In this document: one piece after another, positions 20,503-29,316 of the stretch
Numbering within the stretch: the first letter of the stretch is position 1
Layout of the letters: every line of letters starts with the position of its first letter
Position numbers and translations under genes: made by a program
Assembly: GCA_039636865.1 (NCBI GenBank)
Contig: CP144172.1
Coordinates: 434,001 to 498,000, forward strand
Origin: Dermatophilaceae bacterium Sec6.4
Lineage (GTDB): Bacteria > Actinomycetota > Actinomycetes > Actinomycetales > Dermatophilaceae
Length of the DNA stretch: 64,000 nucleotides
Direction: 5' to 3'
Notes under the pieces: generated by a model
What the model was told of the DNA's origin: nothing
The model's database searches: none
Seen by the model: the letters and a program-made list of their open reading frames with translations, nothing else

Positions 20503-21477
20503 TTGCTCACCACGAAATCACGCTCCGATGTCGCCAAGGACAAGGCCGACCAGTTGATGGCCGCAGCATCTGACACGCTCTCGAGCGTGAAGGAGAAGGC
20601 TGCTCCCGCAGTGGAGCAGGCCATCGACAAGGCAACCCCGGTCCTCGAGGCAGGTCTTCAAAAGGCCGGTCACGCTGCTGACGTTGCGCGCGAGAGAATC
20701 GCCGACGCTGCGACGGACGCAGGCGCGACTGTGGCGGACAAGACCTCCGATGCGAAGAAGTCGGCGCGCAAATCAGCACAAAAGGCCGGTAAGTCCACGG
20801 GTCGTAAGGGCAAGAAGGCCCAGAAGAAGGCGGTGAAGCGCACCGCCACCGTGCAGAAGAAGGCCGCGAAGAGCACCGCCCGCGCGCAGAAGAAGGCCGG
20901 CAAAGTCGCACAGAGCGTGCAGAGCAAGACCTCCGACCTGGGTGACTCGATCGCCGCAGCGCCGGTGACCAAGAAGGTGCGCGAGGCCGTCGGCCCGCAG
21001 TTCGCGAAGCTCAACGACGCAACCGCGACGCAGCAGGAAAAGGTCACCGAGGCGGTGTCCGCCGCTAGGGGACAGACCTCGGACGCTGCAGCGGAATGGG
21101 CCGAACGACTGCACCACGCGCTGTTGGCGGCTTCCGGGGCAGCTACCGCAGCGGGCGCCAATGCTTACACCTCGCTACCCGGTGGCGCTCAGCAGCAGAT
21201 CGAGCGGGTGGCCCCCCAGGCGGCCAAACTTCGCAAGAAGAGGGGCACCGTCCTGATCGTTATCGGCGTCGTAGCCGTGGTCGGCGCGGGAGCGCTCATC
21301 TTCGCCGGTCGCCGCGCCAAGACGCAGGCTGCCCAGCAGAAGTCGACCGCAGCACCGCTGACGACCCAGCGAGCGGACGAGATCGCCACCCCCACCGACG
21401 ATCTGGTCGGCTCGGTGGAGAACAAGACCGACGCGGCTCTGTCCGGTGAGGCCAGGGGCAAACACAGCGCCAACTAG
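20503..21477 (+). CDS. Lys/Ala-rich histone H1-like protein with transmembrane tail
   Basis: A protein of about 324 residues with no recognised enzyme domain. Residues 1-95 are amphipathic Ala/Asp/Lys repeats resembling LEA or apolipoprotein helices. Residues 75-135 are strongly basic, with repeated KKA and RKSAQKAGKSTGRKGKKAQ-type units like histone H1. One transmembrane segment (about 247-267, LIVIGVVAVVGAGALIFAG) and an acidic tail follow. The TTG at 20503 has GGAGG 6 nt upstream; an in-frame GTG at 20473 is the alternative. The basic region could bind DNA or RNA near the membrane, but this is inference. Confidence 0.7.
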   Translation: MLTTKSRSDVAKDKADQLMAAASDTLSSVKEKAAPAVEQAIDKATPVLEAGLQKAGHAADVARERIADAATDAGATVADKTSDAKKSARKSAQKAGKSTGRKGKKAQKKAVKRTATVQKKAAKSTARAQKKAGKVAQSVQSKTSDLGDSIAAAPVTKKVREAVGPQFAKLNDATATQQEKVTEAVSAARGQTSDAAAEWAERLHHALLAASGAATAAGANAYTSLPGGAQQQIERVAPQAAKLRKKRGTVLIVIGVVAVVGAGALIFAGRRAKTQAAQQKSTAAPLTTQRADEIATPTDDLVGSVENKTDAALSGEARGKHSAN

Positions 21478-21507
21478 CCCACACTCCGGTAACCCACCAC
21501 CCCGGTT

Positions 21508-21583
21508 TCCCGACACTCGACCGGCGAGTCGTCAGCCGCATCCCGACTTCGGGTCTGTATCCCGACACTCGACCGGTGAGTCG
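21508..21583. repeat. Pair of 24-bp direct repeats before ilvA
   Basis: Two copies (21508-21531 and 21560-21583) differ at one base (c/t). Each contains a palindromic core CTCGACCGGCGAG or CTCGACCGGTGAG. A shorter relative, TCCCGACTTCGGG, lies between them at 21541-21553. They occupy the 131-bp gap before ilvA and could be operators or a dispersed short repeat. Confidence 0.6.
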
Positions 21584-21608
21584 CCGGGGGCGTGTGTAAC
21601 GTGGCCGG

Positions 21609-22859
21609 GTGATGACGCAGGTGCCCAACGCAGATGACGTAGCTGCTGCTGCACAGCGGCTGAGTGACGTGGCGTCGCATACGTTGCTGGAGCCCACCAC
21701 TCGGCTTTCGGCGTTGACCGGTGCCCGGGTCTTCCTCAAGCGTGAGGATCTGCAGCCGGTGCGGTCCTACAAGATCCGTGGCGCGTACAACCTGATCGCC
21801 CAGCTGGACGATCAGCAGCGAGCGCGCGGCGTCGTATGCGCGAGCGCAGGCAACCACGCGCAGGGCGTCGCGCTCGCCTGCGCCCAGCTCGGGGTGGACG
21901 CCCGCATCCACCTGCCGCGTACGACGCCACGGCAGAAGCGTGACCGGGTGATTGCCCTCGGCCTGGGCCGGGTCGAGCTGGTTGTGGCGGGCGAGACCTA
22001 CGACGACGCCGCAGCCGAGGTGTACGCCGAAGCGCGCCGGACCGGCGCGACAATAGTGCCGGCTTTCGATGATCCGCGCACCATCGCCGGGCAGGGCACC
22101 GTGGCGGCCGAGATCGTGCGGCAGTTGGGCCGCGCACCCGACGTGCTGGTGGTCCCGGTGGGTGGCGGCGGCTTGTTGGCGGGATCGATCGCCGCACTTG
22201 GCGCCGACTACCCGCATACCCGCATCGTCGGCGTCGAACCGGAGGGCGCGGCCAGCATGACCGCAGCCCTCGATGCCGGCGGACCGGTCACACTCGAGAC
22301 GATCGACGGATTCGCGGACGGCACTGCAGTGCGCCGGGTCGGTGACTTCACTTTCCCGATCGTGCGCGATTCCGGATGCGAGGTGCGCACCATCTCCGAG
22401 GGTGCGATCTGCATCGAGATGCTCGCGCTCTACCAGAGCGACGGCATCATCGCCGAGCCGTCGGGGGCCATCGCGTCCGCGGCGGTGCTCGAGCTGGATC
22501 TGGAACCAGATTCCACGGTGGTCGCCATCGTTTCCGGCGGTAACAACGACGTCAGCCGGTACGGAGAGGTCGTCGAGCGGGCGCTCATCCACGAGGGCCG
22601 CAAGCACTATTTTCTGGTGGAGTTCCCGCAGGAACCTGGTGCATTGCGCAAGTTCCTGGACGAAGTTCTCGGCCCTGACGACGACATCGCGCTCTTCGAA
22701 TACGTCAAGCGCAACAGTAGGGAATACGGCCCGGCGCTGGTCGGGGTCGAACTGGGCAACGTGGCTGACCTGCAACCGCTACTGGACCGGATGCAGGCCA
22801 GCCCGCTGGTCATCGAGCGGGTACCGAACGACAGTCCGATGTTCCGCTTCCTGCTCTGA
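21609..22859 (+). CDS. ilvA: Threonine ammonia-lyase
   Basis: A 416-residue PLP enzyme that deaminates threonine to 2-oxobutyrate, the first step of isoleucine synthesis, or acts catabolically. The PLP lysine is in RSYKIRGAYN (near residue 55), and the phosphate-binding glycine loop is VGGGGLLAGS. A C-terminal ACT-like regulatory region (about 330-416) suggests allosteric control. The GTG at 21609 is immediately followed by an ATG at 21612, and either may be used. It converges with the first Liv cassette and is followed by a small hairpin (22864-22876). Confidence 0.9.
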   Translation: MMTQVPNADDVAAAAQRLSDVASHTLLEPTTRLSALTGARVFLKREDLQPVRSYKIRGAYNLIAQLDDQQRARGVVCASAGNHAQGVALACAQLGVDARIHLPRTTPRQKRDRVIALGLGRVELVVAGETYDDAAAEVYAEARRTGATIVPAFDDPRTIAGQGTVAAEIVRQLGRAPDVLVVPVGGGGLLAGSIAALGADYPHTRIVGVEPEGAASMTAALDAGGPVTLETIDGFADGTAVRRVGDFTFPIVRDSGCEVRTISEGAICIEMLALYQSDGIIAEPSGAIASAAVLELDLEPDSTVVAIVSGGNNDVSRYGEVVERALIHEGRKHYFLVEFPQEPGALRKFLDEVLGPDDDIALFEYVKRNSREYGPALVGVELGNVADLQPLLDRMQASPLVIERVPNDSPMFRFLL

Positions 22860-22882
22860 CTGACGGGCGCAGCCCGCCCCGC

Positions 22883-23647
22883 TCAGGTAGGAGTGCCCTC
22901 CAGTCCGAAGAAGGCCCTGCGCAGCGAATCGTCGGCCTGCAGTTGCTCCACACTCCCGCAGAACTGGGTCCGGCCGCCTTCCAGCACCACCACCTGCTCG
23001 GCGAGGTCCAGGAATGCGATGTTCTGCTCGGCGATCAGCATCGACACGCCGGACTGGTCGACGTTGCGAAGCCCGTCGATGACCTCTTGGACGGCGATCG
23101 GCGAAAGACCGGACGACGGCTCATCCATCACGATGAGCTGCGGGTCGCCCATCAGCACTTTCGCGACACCGACCAGCTTGCGCTGCCCGCCGCTCAAACT
23201 ACCGGCTGGACGCTTGCGATGCGCTGAGACCACAGGGAACAGGTCGTAGGCGCGTTCGAGGTTCTTCTTACCCGTCTTCGCATCGAGCCGGAAAGCCCCC
23301 AGCAGGAGGTTTTCACGCACCGATAGTTCCGGGAAGATACCGGTCTCGGTCATGTATCCGATTCCACACGCGATCCGTCGGTCGGTCCGCATCGTGGTGA
23401 TCGGTTCACCGCGCAGCCGGACCGATCCGCCGGTGGTCGGCAGCAGCCCCAGTATCGCTCGCAGCAGCGTGCTCTTGCCGGCACCGTTGGCGCCGAGTAG
23501 GACAACACGTTGCTGGATGGCGACGGACAGATCGACGCCCCACAGCACCTGCATGACTCCGTACCCTGCCTCGATCCCCTCAACCGCGAGCAGGGGCTCC
23601 TGCGAGATCGGCGCCGTTTCGGATGTGACTGTTCGTGATTCATCCAC
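22883..23647 (-). CDS. livF: Branched-chain-type amino-acid ABC transporter ATPase (LivF, copy 1)
   Basis: A 254-residue ATPase of the high-affinity hydrophobic amino-acid uptake family. It has Walker A GANGAGKST, signature LSGGQRKLVGVAKVL, Walker B LIVMDEPSSGLSP and the switch histidine region replaced by AEQN as in other LivF proteins. All canonical motifs are intact. The start overlaps the livG stop by 8 nt. It is the distal gene of the cassette read from the substrate-binding protein at 27540. Confidence 0.88.
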   Translation of the reverse strand: MDESRTVTSETAPISQEPLLAVEGIEAGYGVMQVLWGVDLSVAIQQRVVLLGANGAGKSTLLRAILGLLPTTGGSVRLRGEPITTMRTDRRIACGIGYMTETGIFPELSVRENLLLGAFRLDAKTGKKNLERAYDLFPVVSAHRKRPAGSLSGGQRKLVGVAKVLMGDPQLIVMDEPSSGLSPIAVQEVIDGLRNVDQSGVSMLIAEQNIAFLDLAEQVVVLEGGRTQFCGSVEQLQADDSLRRAFFGLEGTPT

Positions 23648-24374
23648 CGATGAACACCCTCACTACTTCGTCGTCGGAGATCGCATCGGCCAGCGATCCG
23701 GAGAAGATGACCTGACCGGCGTTGAGAACTACGACCCGGTCGGTGACCTTGCCGAGGAAACCGAGCAGGTGCTCGACGACCAGCAGCGAGATACCGCGCT
23801 CCTGCACCAGGCGACGGAGCACCGCCGCGAGGTCGTCGAGCTCGGACACCGACAATCCGGCCCCGAGTTCGTCCACGAGCAGCAGTCGCGGGTTCGTGGC
23901 GAGTGCTCGGGCCAGGTCGAGACGTTTCTGATCGGCGGCCGTCAAGGTGGCCGCTAACCGCTGCTGGACACCGACCAACCCCACGAGCTCCAACGTGTCC
24001 TCGATCGAGACGTCCGTACCGGAACGAATGGCAACCTGCAGATTCTCCTGGACCGTCAGGGTCCCGAACGGCTTCGGTATCTGGAACGTGCGATTGATCC
24101 CGCGCCGCGCAATCCGGTACGAGGAGTGACCCGATACCGTCGCGTGCTCGAAATCGACCTGACCCGAGGTGGGTTTCAGCAGGCCGGAGATCACGTTGAT
24201 CAAGGTGGTCTTGCCGGACCCGTTCGGTCCCACCAGCCCGAGAACCTCGCCGGGAGCGAGCGTGAGATCGACACCGTCGAGCGCCCGGAAGGCACCGAAG
24301 ACCTTCACGATCGAGTCGACGACCAGCAGGTCCTTCTGGGTGGTGGACACGGTCTTGTTCGGCGGTGTCATCAC
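23640..24374 (-). CDS. livG: Branched-chain-type amino-acid ABC transporter ATPase (LivG, copy 1)
   Basis: A 244-residue ATPase pairing with LivF. Walker A is GPNGSGKTT, Walker B is LLLVDELGAGLS, and the switch His is in VVEHLLGFL. The signature is LTAADQKRLDLARAL rather than LSxGQ, a divergence shared in kind with the second copy. The GTG at 24374 (AGGAG 7 nt upstream) is followed one codon later by an ATG at 24371. It overlaps the livM stop by one base. Confidence 0.87.
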   Translation of the reverse strand: MMTPPNKTVSTTQKDLLVVDSIVKVFGAFRALDGVDLTLAPGEVLGLVGPNGSGKTTLINVISGLLKPTSGQVDFEHATVSGHSSYRIARRGINRTFQIPKPFGTLTVQENLQVAIRSGTDVSIEDTLELVGLVGVQQRLAATLTAADQKRLDLARALATNPRLLLVDELGAGLSVSELDDLAAVLRRLVQERGISLLVVEHLLGFLGKVTDRVVVLNAGQVIFSGSLADAISDDEVVRVFIGG

Positions 24375-25357
24375 TACACATCTCCTGCCGGTAGCGGCTC
24401 ACCAGGGTTGCGTCCGAATCGCTTCGTGACCCACTGCCGCCATCGCGGTCCGACCAGGGAGGCCAGCCCCCCGGGCAGGAACATCGCCACGGCGACGATC
24501 AGTGCCCCGTAGATCAGCTGGAAATACTGCGGCTGGGAGACGCCGATGGAGTTGTAGACCTCGTAGAGGACCACCGCACCGATGACCGGGCCCAGCGTGG
24601 AGCCGACCCCGCCGAACAATGCGAAGACGATCGCAAACAATGAAATCGTCGTGGCGAATACCGCGTCGGGATAGAAGACCGACAATGCCCACGCGTAGAC
24701 CGCACCGGCGAAGCCGGCGATCGCCGCGCTGAGCAGCCAGGCAATCGAACGCATCAGCACCACGTTGATACCCGCCATGCTCGCGCTGGTCTGATCGGCC
24801 CGGATGGCCCGCAATGACAGTCCGAACCGGGATCGTTGCAGGAAGACGACCACTATCAGAGCGAATGCAACAAGGACCACGCCTGCGTAGTAGCTGCCGT
24901 TGACGCTGTATATCTTGCTGAGGTCGGCGCCGTACGGACCATTGGTGATCGACTTCAGATCGGGGTTACCGATCAGCGCACTGAGAACCAATGCCGCCGC
25001 GAGGCTGGCAATGGCGAAATACGCACCCTGCAGACGTAACAGTGGGATCAGAATGATCGCCACCACGACAGAGAAGAGTCCACCCAGTATTACCGCGACC
25101 AAAGCACCGACGTGCAGGTGTGCCACCGCAATGTACGTGCCGTACGCGCCGGCGCCGAAGAATCCGACATACCCGAACGGCAGATATCCGGTGAATCCGT
25201 AGATCACGTTGACACCCTGTGCCAAGGCGACGTAGACCATCATGTTCACCAGGAGCAGAGTGTTGCCCTCGAAGCTCGGCGCGAAGGCAAAGATCAGCGT
25301 CGGAACGGCGATGGCCGCCAGATCGCCGGCGCGGCGCAGCCAGATTCTGTTAGGCAT
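24374..25357 (-). CDS. livM: Branched-chain-type amino-acid ABC permease (LivM, copy 1)
   Basis: A 327-residue polytopic membrane protein with about nine hydrophobic helices. The family loop GYLPFGYVGFFGAGAYG and the EAA-like cytoplasmic stretch SRFGLSLRAIRADQTSASMAGI contact the ATPases. The start overlaps livH by 8 nt. It forms the translocation pore with LivH. The substrate cannot be read from the sequence. Confidence 0.88.
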   Translation of the reverse strand: MPNRIWLRRAGDLAAIAVPTLIFAFAPSFEGNTLLLVNMMVYVALAQGVNVIYGFTGYLPFGYVGFFGAGAYGTYIAVAHLHVGALVAVILGGLFSVVVAIILIPLLRLQGAYFAIASLAAALVLSALIGNPDLKSITNGPYGADLSKIYSVNGSYYAGVVLVAFALIVVVFLQRSRFGLSLRAIRADQTSASMAGINVVLMRSIAWLLSAAIAGFAGAVYAWALSVFYPDAVFATTISLFAIVFALFGGVGSTLGPVIGAVVLYEVYNSIGVSQPQYFQLIYGALIVAVAMFLPGGLASLVGPRWRQWVTKRFGRNPGEPLPAGDV

Positions 25358-26225
25358 ATCGAACTCGCTTTCCGACCAGGCCGGTGGGTTTGACCAGCAT
25401 CACGATCAACAACAGCAGGTAGGGCACGAGGTTCGCCCATGACGGTGCGTAGGTCTGGGCGAACTGGAACGTCAGCCCGTAGACAAGCCCACCGACCAGG
25501 GTTCCGGCAGGACTGCCGAGCGCGCCGATGATGATCACGGCGAACGCGGTGGTGGTGATGTCCACCCCCTGGGTGGGGTTGGTACCGCCGAGGATGAAGT
25601 TACTGAGCGCGCCGGCGGATGCGGCCAGACCGAGCGCGATCCCGAACGAGATCGCGCTGGTGCGTCCGACGTTGATACCGACCGCCATCGCATCGTCCCG
25701 GCTGCTCATCAGAGCCCGGGTGGCGAGGCCGAGGCGGCTTCGGTACAGGTAGTAGAAGACCAGGGCGATGACGGGAATCGAGACAAGGGCTGCCAGGACG
25801 TATTCGCGGGGAATTGCCTGACCCAGGATGTGCACCGGTCCGCTACCGAACGAGCTCGCGGAGATCGTTTTCTGGTTGTTGCCGAAGACGACTGTCTCCA
25901 GGGCCTCGATCACCTGCGAGATCCCGAAGAACAAGATCAGCGAGAGCATCTCCGGATCTGCTGACTTCCCGAGGGCGGGTGCGATCGCGTAATAGATCAA
26001 CAGACCCAGAATCACTGCCGGAGGAACCGCGAGCAGCATCCCGAGGAGCGGATTGAGATGCGCCTTGGATGAGAGCTCGTAGGCGATATACGCCCCGAGC
26101 ACGACAATGTCACCATGCGCAATGTTGACGACCTGTAGGACGCCGAAGCCGAGGTTCAGACCGAGTGACATGAGCGCGTAGAAGAAGCCGAGCAGGATTC
26201 CGGCAATCAGCGCGTAGAGAAACAT
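25350..26225 (-). CDS. livH: Branched-chain-type amino-acid ABC permease (LivH, copy 1)
   Basis: A 291-residue permease with about eight transmembrane helices and the family motifs LGFGVLQVVNIAHGDIVVLGA and RALMSSRDDAMAVGINV. The ATG at 26225 is used. A TTG at 26237 is in frame, but it would sit directly on the GGGAG ribosome site. It lies 43 bp after the substrate-binding protein gene. Confidence 0.87.
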   Translation of the reverse strand: MFLYALIAGILLGFFYALMSLGLNLGFGVLQVVNIAHGDIVVLGAYIAYELSSKAHLNPLLGMLLAVPPAVILGLLIYYAIAPALGKSADPEMLSLILFFGISQVIEALETVVFGNNQKTISASSFGSGPVHILGQAIPREYVLAALVSIPVIALVFYYLYRSRLGLATRALMSSRDDAMAVGINVGRTSAISFGIALGLAASAGALSNFILGGTNPTQGVDITTTAFAVIIIGALGSPAGTLVGGLVYGLTFQFAQTYAPSWANLVPYLLLLIVMLVKPTGLVGKRVRYA

Positions 26226-26268
26226 TATCCGGGGCAACTCCCGTCTTTTCGAAGCCGGTTTTCAGCGA

Positions 26269-27540
26269 TCACGGCGCCGGGTACTTGGCCTGGAAGTTCG
26301 CCGCAGAGGCCGGGTAGACCACCTTGATCTGAGTGCCGCCCCCGCCGGGGATCATCTGTGACAGCGGGAAGAACTCGCCGGTCTGAGCACCGGTCTTGTC
26401 GATCTGGAACTGGCCGAGAATTGTGCTCAACTTTCCCGACTGCGCGGTCAGCGCGTCCCGCATGTCCAGCTGGGTGAACTTCGTCGCGTTGGCCAGCGCC
26501 GACTGGACGACCAGGCCCGTGGCATAACCGGAGGTGTTCAGGAAGTTGATGTCACCGCCGTACGCCTTGGCGAACTGCGCCGTCGTCATGCCGAGGGTCA
26601 CCTTGTTGTGCTCGACCTGGGGCGGGAAGCCGTAGGAATAGGTGTATTCCAGAGCCTTGGTGCCGACGTTGCTTTGCAGCAGAGTGTGCAACTGGCCGGG
26701 GAAGGCGGTGAAGACCATCTTGTATTTCTGCCCCGACGCCGACAACGCCTTCAGGAAGGCGATGTCGTTGTTCTGGTATCCGAGCTCGACAACAGCATCG
26801 GGGTGTTGAGCGGAGATGGAGTTCAGCAGCGTGCCGTACGTCGTGGTGTCGGTGGGTGTGGACTGGTAGTAGACGGGTGTGACGCCGTTCTTGGCGAGGC
26901 CCGCCTTGATGGTGGCTGCCTGGGCGCCGTCGAAGTCGTTCGCGCCGTAAACGATCGCGACCCGCTTGATTTTCTTGCTGACCATGAAGTTCGTCAGCGG
27001 GTCGGGCCACAGACTGGAGGAACGGATCCCGGACATCACGATGTACGGGTTGTCGGCGGTGAACAGTGAGGTCCCGCTGGCGGTTGCGTCGAAGAGCAGT
27101 TGCTTGTGCTCCTTCGCGATGGAGACAGCCGCGGCGGTGAGCACCGAACCGAAGTCGGGCACCATCACGTCGACGTGGTCCTGGGTGATGAGCTGGTTGT
27201 AGAGGGTTCCAGCGGTGCTTGCCGAGCTCTCGTCGTTGTAGGAGACCAGCTTCACCGGGATCTTCTTGTTGTACGCCTTGACGAAGACGCCACCGTCGGC
27301 GTTGACCTGCTTGATCCAGAACTTCAGCCCGTCGTACTGCGGTATCGACGATGCAGCGAACTGACCCGAGGACGCGTACAACGTTCCGACGGTGATCTGC
27401 TTCGGCGCTGTTTTGGCGCCGCCCGTCGGCGACGTACTCGATGATCCGGACACTCCGCACGCAGTCAGACCGAGCGCTGCCGCACCCATTACTGCGATTC
27501 CGGCGCTCCGGCGAACGCGATGCACTTGACGCCAACTCAT
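26269..27540 (-). CDS. ABC transporter substrate-binding lipoprotein (Liv type, copy 1)
   Basis: A 423-residue periplasmic-type binding protein. A basic N-terminus and hydrophobic stretch end in the lipobox LTAC, so it is a membrane-tethered lipoprotein. The mature part starts near ITVGTLYASSGQF, the peptide-binding fold of the LivK family. It is clearly paralogous to the protein at 31733-33043, sharing TLYASSGQF/TLYAGSGQF and DHVDVMVPDFGSVLTA-like segments. GAGGAG stands 6 nt before the ATG at 27540. It is divergent from gntR with a palindromic operator candidate between them. Confidence 0.88.
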   Translation of the reverse strand: MSWRQVHRVRRSAGIAVMGAAALGLTACGVSGSSSTSPTGGAKTAPKQITVGTLYASSGQFAASSIPQYDGLKFWIKQVNADGGVFVKAYNKKIPVKLVSYNDESSASTAGTLYNQLITQDHVDVMVPDFGSVLTAAAVSIAKEHKQLLFDATASGTSLFTADNPYIVMSGIRSSSLWPDPLTNFMVSKKIKRVAIVYGANDFDGAQAATIKAGLAKNGVTPVYYQSTPTDTTTYGTLLNSISAQHPDAVVELGYQNNDIAFLKALSASGQKYKMVFTAFPGQLHTLLQSNVGTKALEYTYSYGFPPQVEHNKVTLGMTTAQFAKAYGGDINFLNTSGYATGLVVQSALANATKFTQLDMRDALTAQSGKLSTILGQFQIDKTGAQTGEFFPLSQMIPGGGGTQIKVVYPASAANFQAKYPAP

Positions 27541-27606
27541 AACGACTCCTCGGGATCCTGCACTGTGACCTTGGTTACACAAGGCTGACCGGATTCACCG
27601 TAGCGT

Positions 27607-27616
27607 GTGTATACAC
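27607..27616. promoter_or_regulatory. Candidate GntR operator
   Basis: The perfect 10-bp palindrome GTGTATACAC sits in the 129-bp divergent region between the binding-protein gene and the GntR gene. FCD-type GntR regulators commonly bind TGTATACA-centred palindromes, so it would suit autoregulation and control of the leftward cassette. Confidence 0.5.
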
Positions 27617-27669
27617 CTTCTACAAGAGCTACTAGTTATCTGCCACCATGTGGGGAATACACTCCTGAG

Positions 27670-28371
27670 GTGCCCACCAACTTGCGCCCCGATCAGTTGG
27701 TCACTCTGCTGCGCCGAGCGATCCGGGAGCGGATGCTGGTGCCGGGTCAGTCGCTGAACCAGGACGAGCTGGCTCGCCGGTTCGGCGTGAGCCGGATCCC
27801 GTTACGCGAGGCGTTACGCACCCTGACCGGAGAAGGCCTGGTGGTCATGCGCCCGGGAATCGGGGCAGTGGTCACAGAGCTGCATGCCCAGGAACTGACC
27901 GAATTGTTCGATCTACGGATGCAGATAGAACCAGCGCTGACCGCAGCCACCGTCGGACGCGTCAGCGCCACCGAACTGGCGGAGCTTCGACTGCTCGCGG
28001 CCCGGATCGACCAGTTGGCAGCCAGCGGCAGTGATGTCGACGCATGGTCCACCCAGCACTACGCCTTCCACCGCCGGTTGTTCGAGCTCGCCGGGCGGCG
28101 ACACGCATTACGGCTGGTGATGCAGGTCGTGAACCTGATGGAGCCGTATGCGCGACTGAGCATGTCCCTGGACCAGGGGCAGGACCACGCCCACCAGGAA
28201 CACAGCACGTTGCTGGACGCCATCGAGGCAGGCGACCCGGACCTGGTGGCCGACGTGGTCACGAAGACGATAGGAATGTCCCGACAACGGCTCTCAATCG
28301 CAGTGGAGTCCGATGCGGCGGCGGCGGATCCACTTGCTGCTCTGCTGGTGGACCTGCAGGACGAACGGTAA
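27670..28371 (+). CDS. GntR-family transcriptional regulator (FCD subfamily)
   Basis: A 233-residue repressor type. The N-terminal winged helix carries NQDELARRFGVSRIPLREAL and LTGEGLVVMRPGIGAVV. The C-terminal FCD effector domain (about 85-215) shows metal-binding type histidines in HYAFHRRLFELAGR and QEHSTLLDAI. The GTG at 27670 is chosen since the earlier GTG (27607) would place the palindromic operator in the coding region. Its place between two transporter cassettes suggests it senses their substrate. Confidence 0.85.
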   Translation: MPTNLRPDQLVTLLRRAIRERMLVPGQSLNQDELARRFGVSRIPLREALRTLTGEGLVVMRPGIGAVVTELHAQELTELFDLRMQIEPALTAATVGRVSATELAELRLLAARIDQLAASGSDVDAWSTQHYAFHRRLFELAGRRHALRLVMQVVNLMEPYARLSMSLDQGQDHAHQEHSTLLDAIEAGDPDLVADVVTKTIGMSRQRLSIAVESDAAAADPLAALLVDLQDER

Positions 28372-28434
28372 CGACCTCATGCACGCGGGCAGCCGCAGGC
28401 GGCGCAGGATCTTCGCCCGTTTCGGTTATCCGCT

Positions 28435-29316
28435 GTGATCGCCTCGGTGCTGAGCGGTCTGCTCACCGGCGGGCTACTCGGGCTCGCGGCTGCCGGATTC
28501 ACCCTGCTCTGGCGGATCACTGGTCTGCTGAACCTGGCACAGGGCGCGATGATCCTGCTCGGCGCATATGTAGCGTGGTTTGTTGCCGTTCCCCTTGGCG
28601 CCGGGCTGGTGGCAGCAGTACTCGTAGCAATCCTGTGCGGGTTGGCGCTGGGGTACGTCGTACAGCGCTTCCTACTGAATCTGCTGGTGGGCGGACCGTC
28701 GTACCTGGCGGTGCTCGCCGCATACGGCGTCGGGTTGGCGATCGACGAAGCGTTGGCACTGCTGTTCACCGACAACTACCGCACCATCCCCTCAGTACTT
28801 GCCGACACTGACCTTGCGCTCGGTCCGCTGCGGGTGCTGTGGGCGGACGCGCTGGCCCTCGCTGTATCCGTGCTGGGCGTCGTCATCCTCGGACTGGTCC
28901 TGACACGTACCCGGCTCGGCCTCGGTCTGCGCGCGATCAGCATGGACCGCGACGCCGGCCGGTTGATCGGACTGCCCGCGGCCACGTTGTTCGCACGGGC
29001 AGCAGCGCTGAGTGGGGCCGCTGCCGCAGCAGCCGGCTCAGTCATCGCCATCGGGTCCCCGTTCACGGCAACCCAGGGCAATCACCTGCTGGTTCTGGTC
29101 TCCACCGCGGCCGTCATAGGCCGGTTGGGCAACCTCTGGGGTGCCTTCGCGGGCGGAATGGCATTGGGCGGCCTGCAGAGCCTCGTGACGTTGTATGCAC
29201 CCTTGCAGCTCACCGATGTCGTGGCGCTGCTCGTGCTACTCGGCCTGCTCGCTATCCGCCCCGTCCGTGCTCCGATGATGGTTCGTGGCCGCTCACAGCA
29301 TCAGGCACGCGGATGA
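28435..29316 (+). CDS. livH: Branched-chain-type amino-acid ABC permease (LivH, copy 2)
   Basis: A 293-residue polytopic permease with the LivH motif WRITGLLNLAQGAMILLGAYV and the cytoplasmic loop TRLGLGLRAISMDRDAGRLIGL. It starts at a GTG 63 bp after gntR without a clear ribosome site. The stop overlaps livM (ATGA). It has similar architecture to copy 1 but low residue identity, so the duplication is old or the cassette was acquired separately. Confidence 0.85.
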   Translation: MIASVLSGLLTGGLLGLAAAGFTLLWRITGLLNLAQGAMILLGAYVAWFVAVPLGAGLVAAVLVAILCGLALGYVVQRFLLNLLVGGPSYLAVLAAYGVGLAIDEALALLFTDNYRTIPSVLADTDLALGPLRVLWADALALAVSVLGVVILGLVLTRTRLGLGLRAISMDRDAGRLIGLPAATLFARAAALSGAAAAAAGSVIAIGSPFTATQGNHLLVLVSTAAVIGRLGNLWGAFAGGMALGGLQSLVTLYAPLQLTDVVALLVLLGLLAIRPVRAPMMVRGRSQHQARG

